Shown here piece after piece: positions 43,471-55,374 of a DNA stretch of 64,000 nt. Every line of letters begins with the position of its first letter. The stretch's first letter is position 1. The translations under genes and the position numbers were made by a program. The notes beneath the pieces are model-generated. The model was given only the letters and a program-made list of their open reading frames with translations. It was not told the DNA's origin and did no database searches. The DNA is from Capra hircus (Eukaryota > Chordata > Mammalia > Artiodactyla > Bovidae): the NCBI RefSeq assembly GCF_001704415.2, contig NC_030821.1, forward strand, positions 39,415,210-39,479,209, given 5' to 3'.

Positions 43471-43924
43471 CTTGTTAATGATTGGAGATGGGGATCTACA
43501 TGTAAACAAATTGACAAATGTGAAACTGATTTGTCAGACTTTACAACTAGGAAGTTCAAATTTGTGTCTTTTTGCTGGACTCACAAGAAATAGCTTAAGA
43601 AGCATATCCTTGAGATATGCTCTGACCCACGTATCATTGATCAATGGAGAAAGAGAGAAAGTTGAAACCCACTTGGGGGAGTCACCCCAATTGTTAGATT
43701 GGCTACTAAGTGGCAACTAATTGTAGAATCAGGGTCTAGAGATTATAGCTAAAATTAAATAAATTATACTTTTTATGGGCCTGGAACAGGCCTGTCTTAT
43801 GTCTATAAAATGATTTTTATAATAACAATTATTAATAGAAATAATTTTGCTAATTATGATTATTAATAAGATTTCTTTTAATCTCACAAGTGACTTAGCT
43901 GAGGCCACAAATATTTCCTCTAAT
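43471..43924. other. unassigned interval
   Basis: No recognised repeat or gene. Confidence 0.5.
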
Positions 43925-44150
43925 TGAAGAAAGAACATGGGGTTTGGGGCTAGCTAGACCTTGGTTTTAATGTCAGCTTTTATGTCAACCAAGTACGTAG
44001 TGCAAGTTACAAATCTCTTCTAGCTGCAGTCTTTTTTATAAGTAAAATAGAGATAATAATTCTTTCAAGAGTTGTTGGAAGGCTCAAGTAAATGTAAAAT
44101 ATCCAACTGAGTACCTGGCATATGGTAGACAATTAGTCACAGCTACTTCT
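43925..44150 (+). mobile_element. MIR SINE
   Basis: From 'aacatggggtttggggctag' through 'ataagtaaaatagagataat' and 'gttgttggaaggctcaag' to 'gtacctggcatatggtagac'. Near full length. Confidence 0.78.
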
Positions 44151-44927
44151 GCTATTCTGATTGGTATTTTCATCTAAGAAGGTTCAATTCCAAGAGAACA
44201 AGTTAACAGAAATCCAGAAAAGAGGTGATACCTGAAGTTAGATTCTACTTATTCTACCTCTAGGGAGCATCTGTGGCCAGTCACCAAGGACGTGGAGGAG
44301 AATGCCCAGTTCTCCTTGAGAGGGCCTGCCAGAATCTGAGACAGGTGGTAAGAGATTCATAGCAAGGAGCTTGTTCAAAGGCAGGGCATAGATCCTACTG
44401 AAGAAATGTGTTAGAAATCCAGTTACATGGACTGGGCAAGTATAAAGGAGTTGTGGAAATGAGTAGCCACTGCAGTGCTCAGGATGCAATGACTGATGTA
44501 TCAGATACCACATCTATAGCAGCATTATGAATTCCAGTGTCCATTTCAGAATAGATTAAGCCTGTTAATGGTTTCCAGGCTTAACACAGGGTCGAGATAT
44601 TTTGAGCATATAGCTTTAGAACCTGTCGTTGAGCTATCGTGTGGAGACAGAGGCTAACTTGACCAAAATTGATTTCTTTTGTCTTGATTGAGTAATTTGC
44701 TTTACACATGAGAGAGAGCAAACATATTTTCATAGCAGGACTACATCAGAGCTTCACCAAACTATCTGATATCCAAAGGCTTATGGTAATGAATTATAAT
44801 ATTTTATACTGCTTGTAATGTAAATAAATTCTACTGAAATAACCATATTATTTCAAAAAGCAAAACATCTAACTTTTCAAAATATATAGTAGCATTTTAT
44901 GGTAGTGCTATTCTTATAAGCATCTGT
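44151..44927. other. unassigned interval
   Basis: No recognised repeat. About 44250-44520 is less AT-rich and could be an old LTR, but this is not supported. Confidence 0.4.
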
Positions 44928-44940
44928 GGTAACAAAATTC

Positions 44941-45130
44941 ACTGGTGGCTCAGCAGTAAAGAATCCACTTGAGATGTAGGAGATGTGGGTTCGATCTCTA
45001 GTCAAGAAGATCCCCTGGAGAAGGAAATGGCAACTCATTCTAGTATTCTTGCCTGGAAATCCCTTGGACAGAGGAGCCTGGTGGCCTACAAGAGTCTGAC
45101 ATGAATTAGTAACTAAACCGCCACCGCTAG
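44941..45130 (+). mobile_element. Bov-tA SINE
   Basis: Sense copy with B box GGTTCGATCTC; the 3' body is shortened ('gcctacaagagtctgac'). TSD ggtaaca(a/g)aattc at 44928-44940 and 45131-45143. Confidence 0.93.
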
Positions 45131-45143
45131 GGTAACAGAATTC

Positions 45144-45725
45144 TAGTGTCCCACCCTTGTGTACACATTCTGAAAAATGTGGATATGATGGCATATCACC
45201 CCCATGATTATAAGGCAGAAGGAGTTTTGCTGATATAATTAAGGTCTTTAACCAGTTGACTTTGAGTTGACCAAAAGGATTATTATTGGGATGGACATGA
45301 GCTAACCAGGTGAATGTTTAAAATAAGTAAAGAGATTCAAAGTGACGGAGACTCTTGCCCTGGTTTTGATGGAGCAAACTGCCATGATGTAGAGAAAGCC
45401 ATGTCGTAGGGAATAGTGAGGAGCCTTCAGGGGCTGAGAGTAGTCCCAAGCTGACAGCCAGCAAAGCAGCAGGAACCTTGGTCCTACAACTACATCAAAC
45501 CAAATGCTTGCCAAAACTTCAATAAGTTTTCAAGAGGACCCTGAGCTCTAGATAAGCCCACAGCTCCACTCACGACCTGGCTTCAGTCTGGCAAGACTCT
45601 GAGCAGAGCATCTAATAATAACCATTCCCAGTCTTCTCACACTGTGAGTTAATAAGCAGATTATTATAAGATACTGAATCTGTGGTAATTTGTCACACAG
45701 CAAGAGAAAACCAATACAGTTACTG
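45144..45725 (+). mobile_element. MLT1-type MaLR LTR
   Basis: Ordered blocks: 'gttttgctgatataattaag', 'gagactcttgccctgg', 'cacgacctggcttcagtct', 'ctcacactgtgagttaataa', 'gtggtaatttgtcacacagc' and 'gagaaaaccaatacag'. An old solitary LTR with no internal coding region. Confidence 0.6.
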
Positions 45726-46149
45726 CACAAACATTAATATGAATTTTAAGTCTAACTGTATTGGAAACCAACTAAAACTGAATGTAAGTTCTTGGTTTCA
45801 GGTTTTAGTAGGTTTGGCCAACTTTAATCAGAATTGAAAAGTTTAATGGGAGATTATTCCATGTATGATGAAACTCCTTAATTTAAAATTAATTCTGAGA
45901 TCTGAAACTAGCTAGAATTGGGTTATTTTCCCCAGGTTTCTGAGTCACTTAAAATGTGATATTAGAAAATGTATTTAAGCCACTTTCTTTAAAAGCTTTT
46001 GTTCCAAAATGTGTAGAAGAAACTTCACAGACCATATGTTTTATGTTTGCTAAATACGGGAGCAGATTTCTGAGCCTTCTAGCTTGCTAGGTATCAGTGA
46101 TTTCAGAACATTTTATGTATAAGAAAAAAAGTCTTTTGCAACACCTTTT
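45726..46149. other. unassigned interval
   Basis: No recognised repeat or gene. Confidence 0.5.
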
Positions 46150-46404
46150 ATGCATTTTCCAGGCCAGAATACTGGAGTGGGTAGCTGTTCCCTTCTTTAG
46201 GAAATCTTCTCAAAGCAGGGATCGAACCCAGGTCTCCCACATTGCAAGCAGATTTTTTATCATCTGAGCCACCAGGAAAGCCCAAGAATATTGCAGTGGG
46301 TAGCCCATCCCTTCTCCAAAGGATCTTCCCAACCCAGGAATCAAACTGGGGTCTCTTGCATTGCAGGTGTATTCTTTACCAGCTGAGTTACCAGGGAGGC
46401 TCCC
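46150..46404 (-). mobile_element. two tandem tRNA-half Bov SINE units
   Basis: Two head-to-tail reverse-complement units, each with short body, B box and A box: 46150-46280 (B box GGGATCGAACCCAGG) and 46281-46404 (GGAATCAAACTGGGG). The joint 'aagcccaagaatattg' is typical of tandem Bov-tA units. Confidence 0.88.
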
Positions 46405-47653
46405 AAATCAGAATCACTGGAAATCTAAAAAGAATAAGATGTACGTCTCTTCTTGATTGAAAAATAGCACAGATCTACTTCAGCCTAGACAATGGGTATT
46501 TTCAGAGCAGCATGGAAAGCAGAAAAACGAATTAATGTCTGACAATGTGAGAAGATGAATTCTTACCCTTCTGTTGACTTTTTGACTTTAAAGCTTTTTG
46601 TTTTGCCATATCCTTCCTGGTTTTCATCTCATTTATATTTCATGATATTGAGATAGTCATATGTTTCAAATGAATTGTAATGCTTTATTTTTGTCTTTTC
46701 CAGAAGACCATAGCATAAGATGAATAGATACCAGATTTAAGTCTTTTTGGATGATTCAGAAGGGGAATGAACTTGAATGTAATGTAATTTAAACAACATC
46801 ACTATAACTTTGAAACTTTTCTTCTAAAAACTCTAACTTGGTAAGAGATTGTGAGTCAGTTATTTCACCTTTATCATGCCACAAGCTTTTTTCTTCTTTT
46901 GCAAATATCCTTCTAGTTCAAAGACCCATACATTCAGCATCCTTCAAAATGATATTATCCTTTTTTTTAACTTCAAAATAAATGGTTGAAATAAAAAGAG
47001 AAGAAGAAAAATGCTAAAGTAGTGAAGACAAGATTGTGTATGATTGAGCTTGACAATATGATTGTTGATTAGCGCTGATGTTTTTATGCATTTGCAAAAA
47101 AATGCAGTGATTCAGATTGCTTTTACGAGCTGTTGTTTTATGTTAACAATAGCAGTGTCTTTGAAAGAACGTTTTCTCCCATTTACTTCCATTGTCTTAG
47201 ACTCCTCAGCAACACACAAAAGACTGATTTATGATTTTTTAAGCAGCAAGGGTCTTTAAATGAAATTGATTAAGCATTTCTCTTCCCTCTGTACCCTTAA
47301 GCTGATTTCACTCCAAAAGCTCTCAGAAACGGAGTATTTATTGAGGCTGCCAGGGTCATCCATTAGTTGGACTCTACCGCACGGTTTACTAATGAGGCTA
47401 GGCTGTGTTTGCTGTCACTAATGCTGATTTGAAAGAATGCTTTAATTACTTCTTTGCATTGATCGTGGTTGCTTTTCTTATGGTTTTAGCAGTAACTATG
47501 TTGTATGATATCTTTCTTTTGGAGGTTTATTTATTTATTTTTGTACTACTTGGCATTTTGTTGTTGATGGCCATCTATGTTGGCAGAAAAATAGATTAAA
47601 TTAACCTTCCCACTTGCCATTTGGGGAAACATGATTTAAAGAGTTTTACGTTT
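46405..47653. other. unique 1.25 kb with candidate conserved non-coding element
   Basis: No repeat. About 47040-47600 carries many TAAT-core homeodomain-like words (ATTAGCGCTGAT, TTACTAATGAGG, CTAATGCTGATTTG, TTAATTAC) and octamer-like ATGCATTTGCAAAA. A splice-acceptor-like 'gtcttttccag' ends near 46703. The frame at 47405-47599 starts at GTG and is only T-rich hydrophobic sequence. Confidence 0.4.
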
Positions 47654-47661
47654 AAACTCCT

Positions 47662-47879
47662 GGGCTTCCCTGTAGCTCAGCTGGTTAAGAATTTGCCTGC
47701 AAGGCAGGAGACCTGGATTTGATCCCTGGGTTGGGAAGATCCCCTGTAGAAGGGCATGGCAACCCACTCCAGTATTCTTCCTCCCATGGATGGAGGAGCC
47801 TGGTAAGGTATAGTCCATTGAGTCACAAAGAGTTGGACATGATTGAAACGATTTAGCTTGTGTGCATGCAAACTCCTAC
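47662..47879 (+). mobile_element. Bov-tA SINE
   Basis: Sense copy: 'gggcttccctgtagctcagc', B box GGATTTGATCCC, with a small body deletion near 47780. TSD aaactcct at 47654-47661 and 47880-47887. Confidence 0.94.
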
Positions 47880-47887
47880 TTCCGCCA

Positions 47888-48324
47888 ACATATTGAGAGT
47901 AAGCACCCAGGAGACTGCAGAGGTTGCTAAGCTTCTCTTCTGCAAGGAAAAGCATCATTGTGGATCTCATCTACATGTGTCTAATAATGGCAATGTTTCT
48001 CCTTTTATTCGGAGTTTAGGCTGATTCTTTTTGTAAATATCTTGTATCATACAGCCTGATGTGTAGTTAGGTTAACCCATTCTTAGAGCTGTTAGATGTT
48101 ATTTCAGTGCCTATACTTGAGGGTGTTTCTTTCTTTCATTCTTGTTGTTTCTAACTCAAATGCATTTGACAGAAAGCTAGTCTTTTCAATATCTCCTGGA
48201 TCTGAGTCACCTCACGTTTTCCTGAAATGTCTTTGGTAGGGCAGATGTTTAAATAATCTTCACTAGATAAATTTCACCAGGGATAATATCTTCTTCCATG
48301 ATGTAATATAAAGCCTGTATAGAA
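47888..48324. other. unassigned interval
   Basis: No recognised repeat or gene. Confidence 0.5.
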
Positions 48325-48458
48325 TCTGAAAGCATGCTTCCACCACACCTTCTTGTGTGACCCGAGTAGGTTCCTTAAGCTTGAACCTGAGCTTCCTAGT
48401 GGTAAAATGTGCATGTTACCTACAATTCAGGCTTCTTAGAAAGATTAGAGAAGATTGC
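48325..48458 (+). mobile_element. MIR SINE
   Basis: 'cttgtgtgacccgagtaggt', 'ttccttaagcttgaacctga', 'agtggtaaaatgtgcatgtt' and 'ttcttagaaagattagag'. Moderate match, partial. Confidence 0.55.
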
Positions 48459-48670
48459 ATGCTTGCACGGGTGCTCATTCACATCCAACTCCTTGCAACT
48501 CCATGATCTATATAGCCTGTCAGGCTCCTCTGTACATGGAATTTTCCAGGAAAGAATACTGGAGTGGGTTGTCATTTCCTTCTCCAGGGCTCTTCCCAAC
48601 CCAGGGATTGAACCTGTGTTTCTTATGTCTCCTACACGGGCAGGCAGTTTCTTTGCCACTAATGCCACCT
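48459..48670 (-). mobile_element. Bov-tA SINE
   Basis: Reverse complement from 'gcacgggtgctcattcacat' to 'ttgccactaatgccacctg'. B box GGGATTGAACCTGTG. Confidence 0.9.
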
Positions 48671-50011
48671 GCAAACATATATAAAATACACATAAAACAT
48701 TTTTCATGATACACAGAAGGCCCTCAAATGAATATTGTCTTCAGGTAAAGGTTCTTCTGTATCATTTCCCTATGCTTTCATAAGGACAGTAGCAATAAAT
48801 ATCTTGCATAACTTTATAGAAACTGTCTCATGTACAAATGAACAAGGAGTTCTTAACTATTCCTGCTCATTTTATAAAATAAATGTAAAACAATTGTGAT
48901 GTTGTAGTTTCCATGAGTAGTTAGAGTTTGATTATCACTGTGGATTGATTTATAGCATCACACTTTTCTTTTGGATGAATATGTATTTCTTAATGCTGAA
49001 TGTGTATGTTACTAAAATATTTCAGTTTTTTTTATCTCTTGTTTATTTTTAATTTATGTTTAAGGTTTTTAAACAACTGGAGAGAGTTGGCTTGATGAAT
49101 ATTCCACTGAAAGTTCTACTGATAATCATTTATAATCAGACAAAATGACCTCTGGAGAATGAATGTCAGTCCTGGTCAATTCAACAGTGGATTCCCAAAC
49201 AAGTTACAAGTTAAATTTTTATTACACATGGTTACATCTAGTCTTGTAGAATTCTTAGAATTTCTCAGGTTTATCGTTTAATGATAAATATGCATGCATT
49301 ATACTATATGGCATGTCCTTTAAAAAGGAATGAGAGTCAAGGAATGATTTGAAGGCATATTGTCACAAACACATAGATGTAAGGCAGAGAAGACATTGAA
49401 GAGGATGAAGGATGAATGGGTGAGAAATATATAGACTTCTCAAGATGGAGAGTATAAGGTAAAGCATGAGGAGAGAGGACATTGTGAAGTCTATTATTAT
49501 AGCAGTGAGTGGAATTGATGTGCACACTTTTGTTAACCAGGCACGAGAGTTGAGGTGTTCGCTCCCCTTCCTGCCCCATTTGACAAATCATTTCAGTAAT
49601 GTCTGCATTTGACAGAAGGCACTTTGAAGACATGTGAACTGTGTGGGAGGAATATTGGAATATAAAGAAGAATTTGTACCCTCTGACCAGGAAACTAGAA
49701 AGTGTCTGGAGGATAGCAACACGGGGAATCCAAGGAAACAGATGGCTTCAAGCTCTAATCAGCCAAGAGTTGCTGGTTTCTGTCTTCTCAGTGATTGCTT
49801 AGTGAGTGCCGTATGGCGATTAATAAGCAACTTAAAGTGCTTATACCTTGAAGGGCACATTAATTCAATGGATCTGGATCCAGATCTCTTAAAATTCAGA
49901 AATACTTTGGTTCTTTTTCAGTTTCTTTTCAAAAGAGGAGATAAAGTAACAATAAATCAGAAAAGGGAATCTCTATACGCCAAACTTGGAAACAGTGCTT
50001 ATTTGGACAAA
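48671..50011. other. unique 1.3 kb
   Basis: No recognised repeat. About 49640-50000 has balanced composition and words such as GATTAATAAGC and CACATTAATTCAATGG, which makes it a second weak candidate for conserved non-coding DNA. The 189-codon frame at 49634-50203 begins at GTG and runs into the SINE. Confidence 0.4.
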
Positions 50012-50020
50012 GGTAGATGT

Positions 50021-50252
50021 GTATCGGGCTTCCCAGGTGGCGCTAGTGGTAAAGAACCTGCCTGTCAATGCAGGAGACATAAGAGACACAGGTTCAGTCC
50101 CTGGGTTGGGAAGATCCCCTGGAGAAGGGAATGGCTACCTACTCCAGTATTCTTGCCTGGAGAATCCCATGGACAGAGGAGCCTGGTGGGCTACGGTCCA
50201 TAGGGTTGCAAAGAGTTGGACACGACTGAAGTGACTTAGCAGCAGCAGCAGT
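50021..50252 (+). mobile_element. Bov-tA SINE
   Basis: Full sense copy with an expanded tRNA part ('caggagacataagagacaca' before the B box GGTTCAGTCCC) and a (CAG)n end. TSD gg(t/c)agatgt at 50012-50020 and 50253-50261. Low divergence. Confidence 0.95.
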
Positions 50253-50261
50253 GGCAGATGT

Positions 50262-50799
50262 AGAACTCCTCATCATGTTCACATTCAAGGTTGATCTGAA
50301 GTTAACCTGGAGATACTCAGGTGTTGTCCCCTCTGTGGAAAGCTTTTGGACAGTAGGAACTGAAGACATTGTTTTTCATTATTTAAAGCTACTTGAAGGT
50401 AGACACCGTGTACTCCCCACCTACCTCCACCTGCTGCCTCATCTATCAGACCAATCACGGTGCTCTGCAAAGACAGGCACCCAGACACACACCATGGAGA
50501 ACAACACAGTGCAAAAAGAGAAGCCGCATCAGAGCAGTTATCCAGACACATGCATCCTAAATCAACAGCTTTGCTTTGGGAATTAACAGAGAACCTTATA
50601 TTTTATAAAGTACAAGAGTATGAAAGAAGAGAAATCCATCTGGGTTACTGTGGTCAAGCAAGACATGTTGTATATCATCCTCCTCTCCGGCTCCATGCCT
50701 CAGTATTTATTATTTTGGATAGAGAGAGTCAGGGGGTCAAAGTTTTCACATCTGTTAATCTAAGAAGTGGTGCTGACATTAGTCTCTTTATTTTACTTT
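50262..50799. other. unassigned interval
   Basis: No recognised repeat. Overlapping frames of 88-113 codons on both strands have no motif I recognise. Confidence 0.45.
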
Positions 50800-51315
50800 A
50801 AAATTTTATTTATTTTTAAATTTTAGACAGCCTACTTTTTATTGACATTAATTGATTTGCAATAAAAATTAGTTTCTGGGGTACAGTATAGTTATTTGAT
50901 GTTCTTGTGTGCGAGTGCACTCAGTCACTTCAGTTGTGTCTGACTCTTTTGTGACCCTATGGACTACAACCCGCCATGTTCCTCTGCCCATGCGGTTCTC
51001 CAGACAAGAATACTGGTGTGGGTTGCCATGCACTTCTCCAAGGGATCTTCCCAACTCGGGGATTGAACCCAGGTCTCCTGCATTGCACACGGATTCTTTA
51101 CCCACTGAACCACCTGGGAAACCCATTTTGATATTCATATACAATATGACATGATCACTATGATAAGTTTAATTACCAACTGTCACCATACAAAGTTATT
51201 GCAAAATTGTTAACTGTATTCTCTATGGTGTACACTTCATCCCCGTGACCTTTTTTATACCTGGAGGTTTGTACAGTTTTTCTTACATCCTCTTGTCACC
51301 TGATGGTCTCTGGAT
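50800..51315 (-). mobile_element. L1 3' UTR, antisense, hosting a SINE
   Basis: 'gcaataaaaattagtttctg', 'accaactgtcaccatacaaa', 'gtgtacacttcatccccgtg' and 'atacctggaggtttgtac'. Interrupted by the SINE at 50905-51126. Confidence 0.75.
50905..51126 (-). mobile_element. Bov-tA SINE in L1
   Basis: Full reverse-complement copy, B box GGGATTGAACCCAGG, A-box end 'gaaccacctgggaaaccc'. TSD tttgat(g/a)ttc at 50895-50904 and 51127-51136. Confidence 0.95.
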
Positions 51316-51334
51316 CTTCCAGTGATTTGCTTCA

Positions 51335-52195
51335 TCAGTTCAGTCACTCAGTCGTGCCTGACTCTGCGACCCCATGGAGTGCAGCACACCAGACTTCCCT
51401 GTCCTTCACCAACTCTTGGAGCCTACTCAAGCTCATGTCCATTGAATCAGTGATGCCATCCAGCCGTTTTATCCTCTGTTGTCCCCTTCTCATGCCCTGA
51501 ATCTTTCACAGCATTAGGGTCTTTTCCAGTGAGGTAGATCTTCACATCAGGTGGCCAAAATATTGGAGTTTCAGCTTCAGCATCAGTATTTTCAATGAAT
51601 ATTCAGGACTGACTTCCTTTAGGATGAGCTGGTTGGATCTCCTTGCAGTACAAGGGACTCTCAAGAGTCTTCTTCAACTCCACAGTTCAAGAGCATCAAT
51701 TTTTTGGCACTCAGCTTTCTTTATAGCTCAACTCTCATATCCATATATGACTACTGGATAAACCATAGCTTTGACTAGAAGGAACTTTGTTGGCAAAGTA
51801 ATGTTTCTGCTTTTTAATATGCTATCTAAGTTGGTCATAACTTTTCTTCCAAGGAGTAAGTGTCTTCTAATTTCATGGCTCCAATCACCATCTGCAATGA
51901 TTTTGGAGCCCCCAAAATAAAGTCTGTCACTGTTTCCACTGTTTCCCTATCTATTTGCCATGAAGTGATGGGACCAGATGCCATGATCTTCATTTTTTGA
52001 ATGTTGAGTTTTAAGCCAGTTTTTCACTCTCCTCGTTCACTTTCATCAAGAGGCTCTTGAGTTCTTCACTTTCTGCCATAAGGGTGGTGTCATCTGCGTA
52101 TCTGAGGTCTTTTTTATTTCTCCCAGCAATCTTGAGTCCAGCTTATGCTTCATCCAGTCCAACATTTCTCATGATATACTCTGCATTTAAGTTAA
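51335..52195 (-). mobile_element. BovB LINE, 0.86 kb
   Basis: Antisense BovB, tail to just upstream of the RT YADD site, which is intact on the minus strand (about 52100). TSD atttgc(t/c)tca at 51325-51334 and 52196-52205. Only short frames remain. Confidence 0.95.
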
Positions 52196-52205
52196 ATTTG
52201 CCTCA

Positions 52206-52941
52206 GAAAATGAAGAGATGTGATGGGTGTGACCCTAGTCTCCAGAAGTTGGTGAAATACCAGTATCTGGCTCTGCCCACTTGATTTAGCACAGAGACTT
52301 TGTAGGCTGCTTCTTCTGCTCTGTTGATGTCAGAGATGCAAGCTGGATTAAAGATTTCCTTAACTTCTACTTTAGGATTTGTGCTGAAACTGGGAAATGT
52401 CCCAGGTTTGACGATATATCCATCAGTGTTGTTAGTATTTCTCAGATCTTTCACTTTGGGGATTTATTTGCTTTCTAAAAATTTGTGTGACAAATCTTTT
52501 TCTTTTTCTTCCAGTTTTCTCAATGGGGAATTTTTGTACTTTTATGTATACCCTTCAAAATATACTTACCAGTTTCTCTTAACCCTCTTTCTGTTTGCCC
52601 TGATTGTGATCTTTGGCCTGATAGATGCAGTCGATGCACAAAAGAATATTCCAAAAGTCAATTTTCATTGGCTTATTTTTCACTTACCTCGGGTTAATGC
52701 CTGTTTATTTTTTAAAACATCACACAATTCCAATTAATATTAGACATCAGGAGATATGCAATTAGTATAAGCACTGATTCATCTTTGATGTGTGAAAAAA
52801 GCTACTTAAAATTCGTTATATCCCACTAAAAATAATTTGGAATAAATTAAGTATTTTCAAAGGCTGTTCCACCCAAAGAGTTCCCCCCAGAGTTTCAAAA
52901 TAAATATATTTTTCATTACTAATAAGGAATTCTTTTAGCCC
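52206..52941. other. unassigned, with an odd 83-codon minus frame
   Basis: The minus frame 52454-52203 reads without bias toward repeats (it contains NPKVEVKEIFNPACISDI and RARYWYFTNFWRL), but it starts at GTG, four codons after a stop. I do not recognise the peptide. A plus-strand splice-acceptor-like 'tttttcttccag' ends at 52514. Confidence 0.35.
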
Positions 52942-52985
52942 CAACAAGGAGCTGATTCTTTACCAGCTGAGCCACAAGGGAAACC
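52942..52985 (-). mobile_element. Bov SINE tRNA-end fragment
   Basis: 'gattctttaccagctgagcc' then 'acaagggaaacc': only the A-box end of a reverse-complement Bov-tA. It abuts the 5' end of the BovB. Confidence 0.75.
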
Positions 52986-54850
52986 TTACAAATAGCTGTG
53001 AAAAGATGAGAAGTGAAAGGCAAAGGAGAAAAGGAAAGATATACCCATTTGAATACAGAGTTCCAAAGAATAGCAAGGAGAGATAAGAAAGCCTTCCTCA
53101 GTGATCAATGCAAAAAAATCGAGGAAAACAATAGAATGGGAAAGACTAGAGATCTCTTCAAGAAAATTAGAAATATCAAGGGAAAATTTCATGCAAAGAT
53201 GGGCACAATAAAGGACACAAATAGTATGGACCTAACAGATCAGAAGATATTAAGAAGAGGTGGCAAGAATACATAGAAGAACAGTATAAAAAGATCTTCA
53301 TGACACAGATAACTATGATGGTGTGATCACTCACCTAGAACCAGACATCCTGGAATGAGAAGCCAAGGGGGCCTCAGGAAGCATCCCTACGAACAAAGCT
53401 AGTGGAGGTGATGGAATTCCAGTTGAGCAGTTTCAAATCCTGGAAGATGATGCTGTGCAAGTGCTGCACTCACTCAATACGCCATCAAATCTGGAAAATT
53501 CAGCAGTGGCCACAGGACTGGAAAAGGTCAGTTTTCAATCCAATCCCAAAGAAAGGCAATGCCAAAGAATGCTCAAACGACCACACAATTGTACTCATCT
53601 CACACACTAGCAAAGTAATGCTCAAAATTATCCAAGCCAGGCTTCAATGGTACATAAACCATGAACTTCCAGATGTTCAAGTTGGATATAGCAAAGGCAG
53701 AAGAACCAGAGATCAAATTCTCAACATCCATTGGATCACTGAAAAAGCAAGAGAGTTCCAGAAGAACATCTATTTCTGCTTTATTGACTATGCCAAAGCC
53801 TTTGACTGTGTGGATCACAACAAACTGTGAAAATTCTTCAAGAGATGGGAATACCAGACCACCTGACCTGCCTCTTGAGAAATCTGTATGCAGGTCAGGA
53901 AGCAACAGTTAGAACTGGACATAGAACAACAGACTGGTTTCAAATCAGGGAAGAGGTGCGTCAAGGCTGTATATTGTCACCCTGCTTATTTAACTTACAT
54001 GCAGAGTACATCATGAGAAATGCTGGGCTGGATGAAGCACAAGCTGGAATAAATATTTCCAGGAGAAATATCACTAACATCAGATACGCATATGACACCA
54101 ACCTCAAGGCAGAAAGTGAAGAAGAACTAAAGAGCTTCTTGACGAAAGTGAAAGAGGAGAGTGAAAAAAGTTGGCTTAAAGCTCAACATTCAGAAAACGA
54201 AGATCATGCATGTGATCCCATCACTTCATGGGAAATAGATGGGGAAACAATGGAAACAGTGACAGGCTTTATTTTGGGGGCTCCAAAATCACTGCAGATG
54301 GTGATTGCAGCCATGAAATTAAAAGATGCTTACTCCTTGGAAGAAAAGTTATGACCAACCTAGATAGCATATTCAAAAGCAGAGATATTGCTTTGCCAGC
54401 AAAGGTCCATCTAGTCAAAGCTATGGTTTTTCCAGCAGTCATGTATGGATGTGAGAGTTGAGCTATAAAGAAAGCTGAGTGCCGAAGAATTGATGCTTTT
54501 GGATTGTGGAGTTGGAGAAGACTCTTGAGAGTTCCTTGGACTTCAAGGACATCCTAAGGGAAGTGAGTCCTGAATATTCATTGGAAGGACTGATACTGAA
54601 GCTGAAACTCCAATACTTTGGCCACCTGATGTGAAGAACTGACTCACTGGAAAAGATCCTATTGCTAGAAAAGACTGAGGGCAGGAAGAGAAGGGATGAT
54701 AAAGGATTCGATGGTTGGATGGCATCACCGACTCAATGGACATGAATTTGAGAAAGTTATGGGACTTAGTGAAGGACAAGGAGGTCTGGTGTGCTGCCGT
54801 TCATGGAGTCACAAAGAGCTAGATAGGAACAACCCACTGAACTGAACTGA
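52986..54850 (+). mobile_element. BovB LINE, 1.87 kb
   Basis: Sense BovB from the linker before the RT domain (frame 53013-53276 with KKAFLSDQCKKIEENNRMG) to the (TGAAC)n tail. RT motif A is kept (YFCFIDYAKAFDCVDHNKL), but the following Trp codon is a stop. The catalytic site at 54085-54096 reads YAYD, losing the second aspartate position of YADD. Frames at 53402-53830 and 53827-54354 are broken by shifts. Dead copy. Confidence 0.96.
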
Positions 54851-55014
54851 AGGGGCTGATGCAATAATCCTAATGATTGAGTCTATCACTGATGGGATAG
54901 CTCTCCTCAAAGACATTTACATTCATCTTCCTTCTTATCAGCACTCCAATCTTATTCAGATATTGGTGGATCCATATATTTTATGAAGTGAAATATATAC
55001 CCTAAGTCAATACA

Positions 55015-55069
<55 letters not shown>

Positions 55070-55374
55070 CATTGTCTTTGCTAGAGTTTCATGTCATGAA
55101 ATTCTGATCAATCACAATTGAAGGAATTCTCCTAGGAAATCTATCTTCACTCTTAAAAAAGTACTTAGAATAAATAGCATTTGCCCTTTCCCCCCTTGCA
55201 TTTGAACTTTGTGGCATAGGCATACAATGCCTGGAGACTCTGTGGTCATTCTGATGCAATGAAAAGTGAAGCCTACAATAGCAATCATGATACTAAAATG
55301 CTGATTTAGCTGATGCACCTGTTTTGGGTACTTCTTATTACATGAGATAACAAATTTACTTTATTATGTTCAAA
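54851..55374. other. unassigned interval with AT microsatellite
   Basis: Apart from the (AT)n at 55018-55067, I see no repeat or gene. Confidence 0.5.
55018..55067. repeat. (AT)n microsatellite
   Basis: About 25 uninterrupted AT units, probably length-variable. Confidence 0.97.

Noticed and set aside
46690..46800. A possible exon after 'gtcttttccag'
   Set aside because: The acceptor is ordinary and no donor or conserved frame follows, so support is too thin for a feature.
47405..47599. A small hydrophobic, membrane-like 64-residue frame
   Set aside because: It starts at GTG, and the hydrophobicity follows from T-rich DNA. There is no ATG start or supporting context.
49634..50203. A 189-codon plus-strand frame
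   Set aside because: It starts at GTG, its first part lacks any motif, and its last third is only the translation of a Bov-tA SINE.
50251..50801. Overlapping frames of 88-113 codons
   Set aside because: Several frames on both strands are open at once, typical of chance in a mixed-composition stretch. No homology that I recognise.
52324..52737. A 137-codon plus frame with a hydrophobic stretch
   Set aside because: It starts at TTG, overlaps an equally plausible minus frame, and has no recognisable domain.
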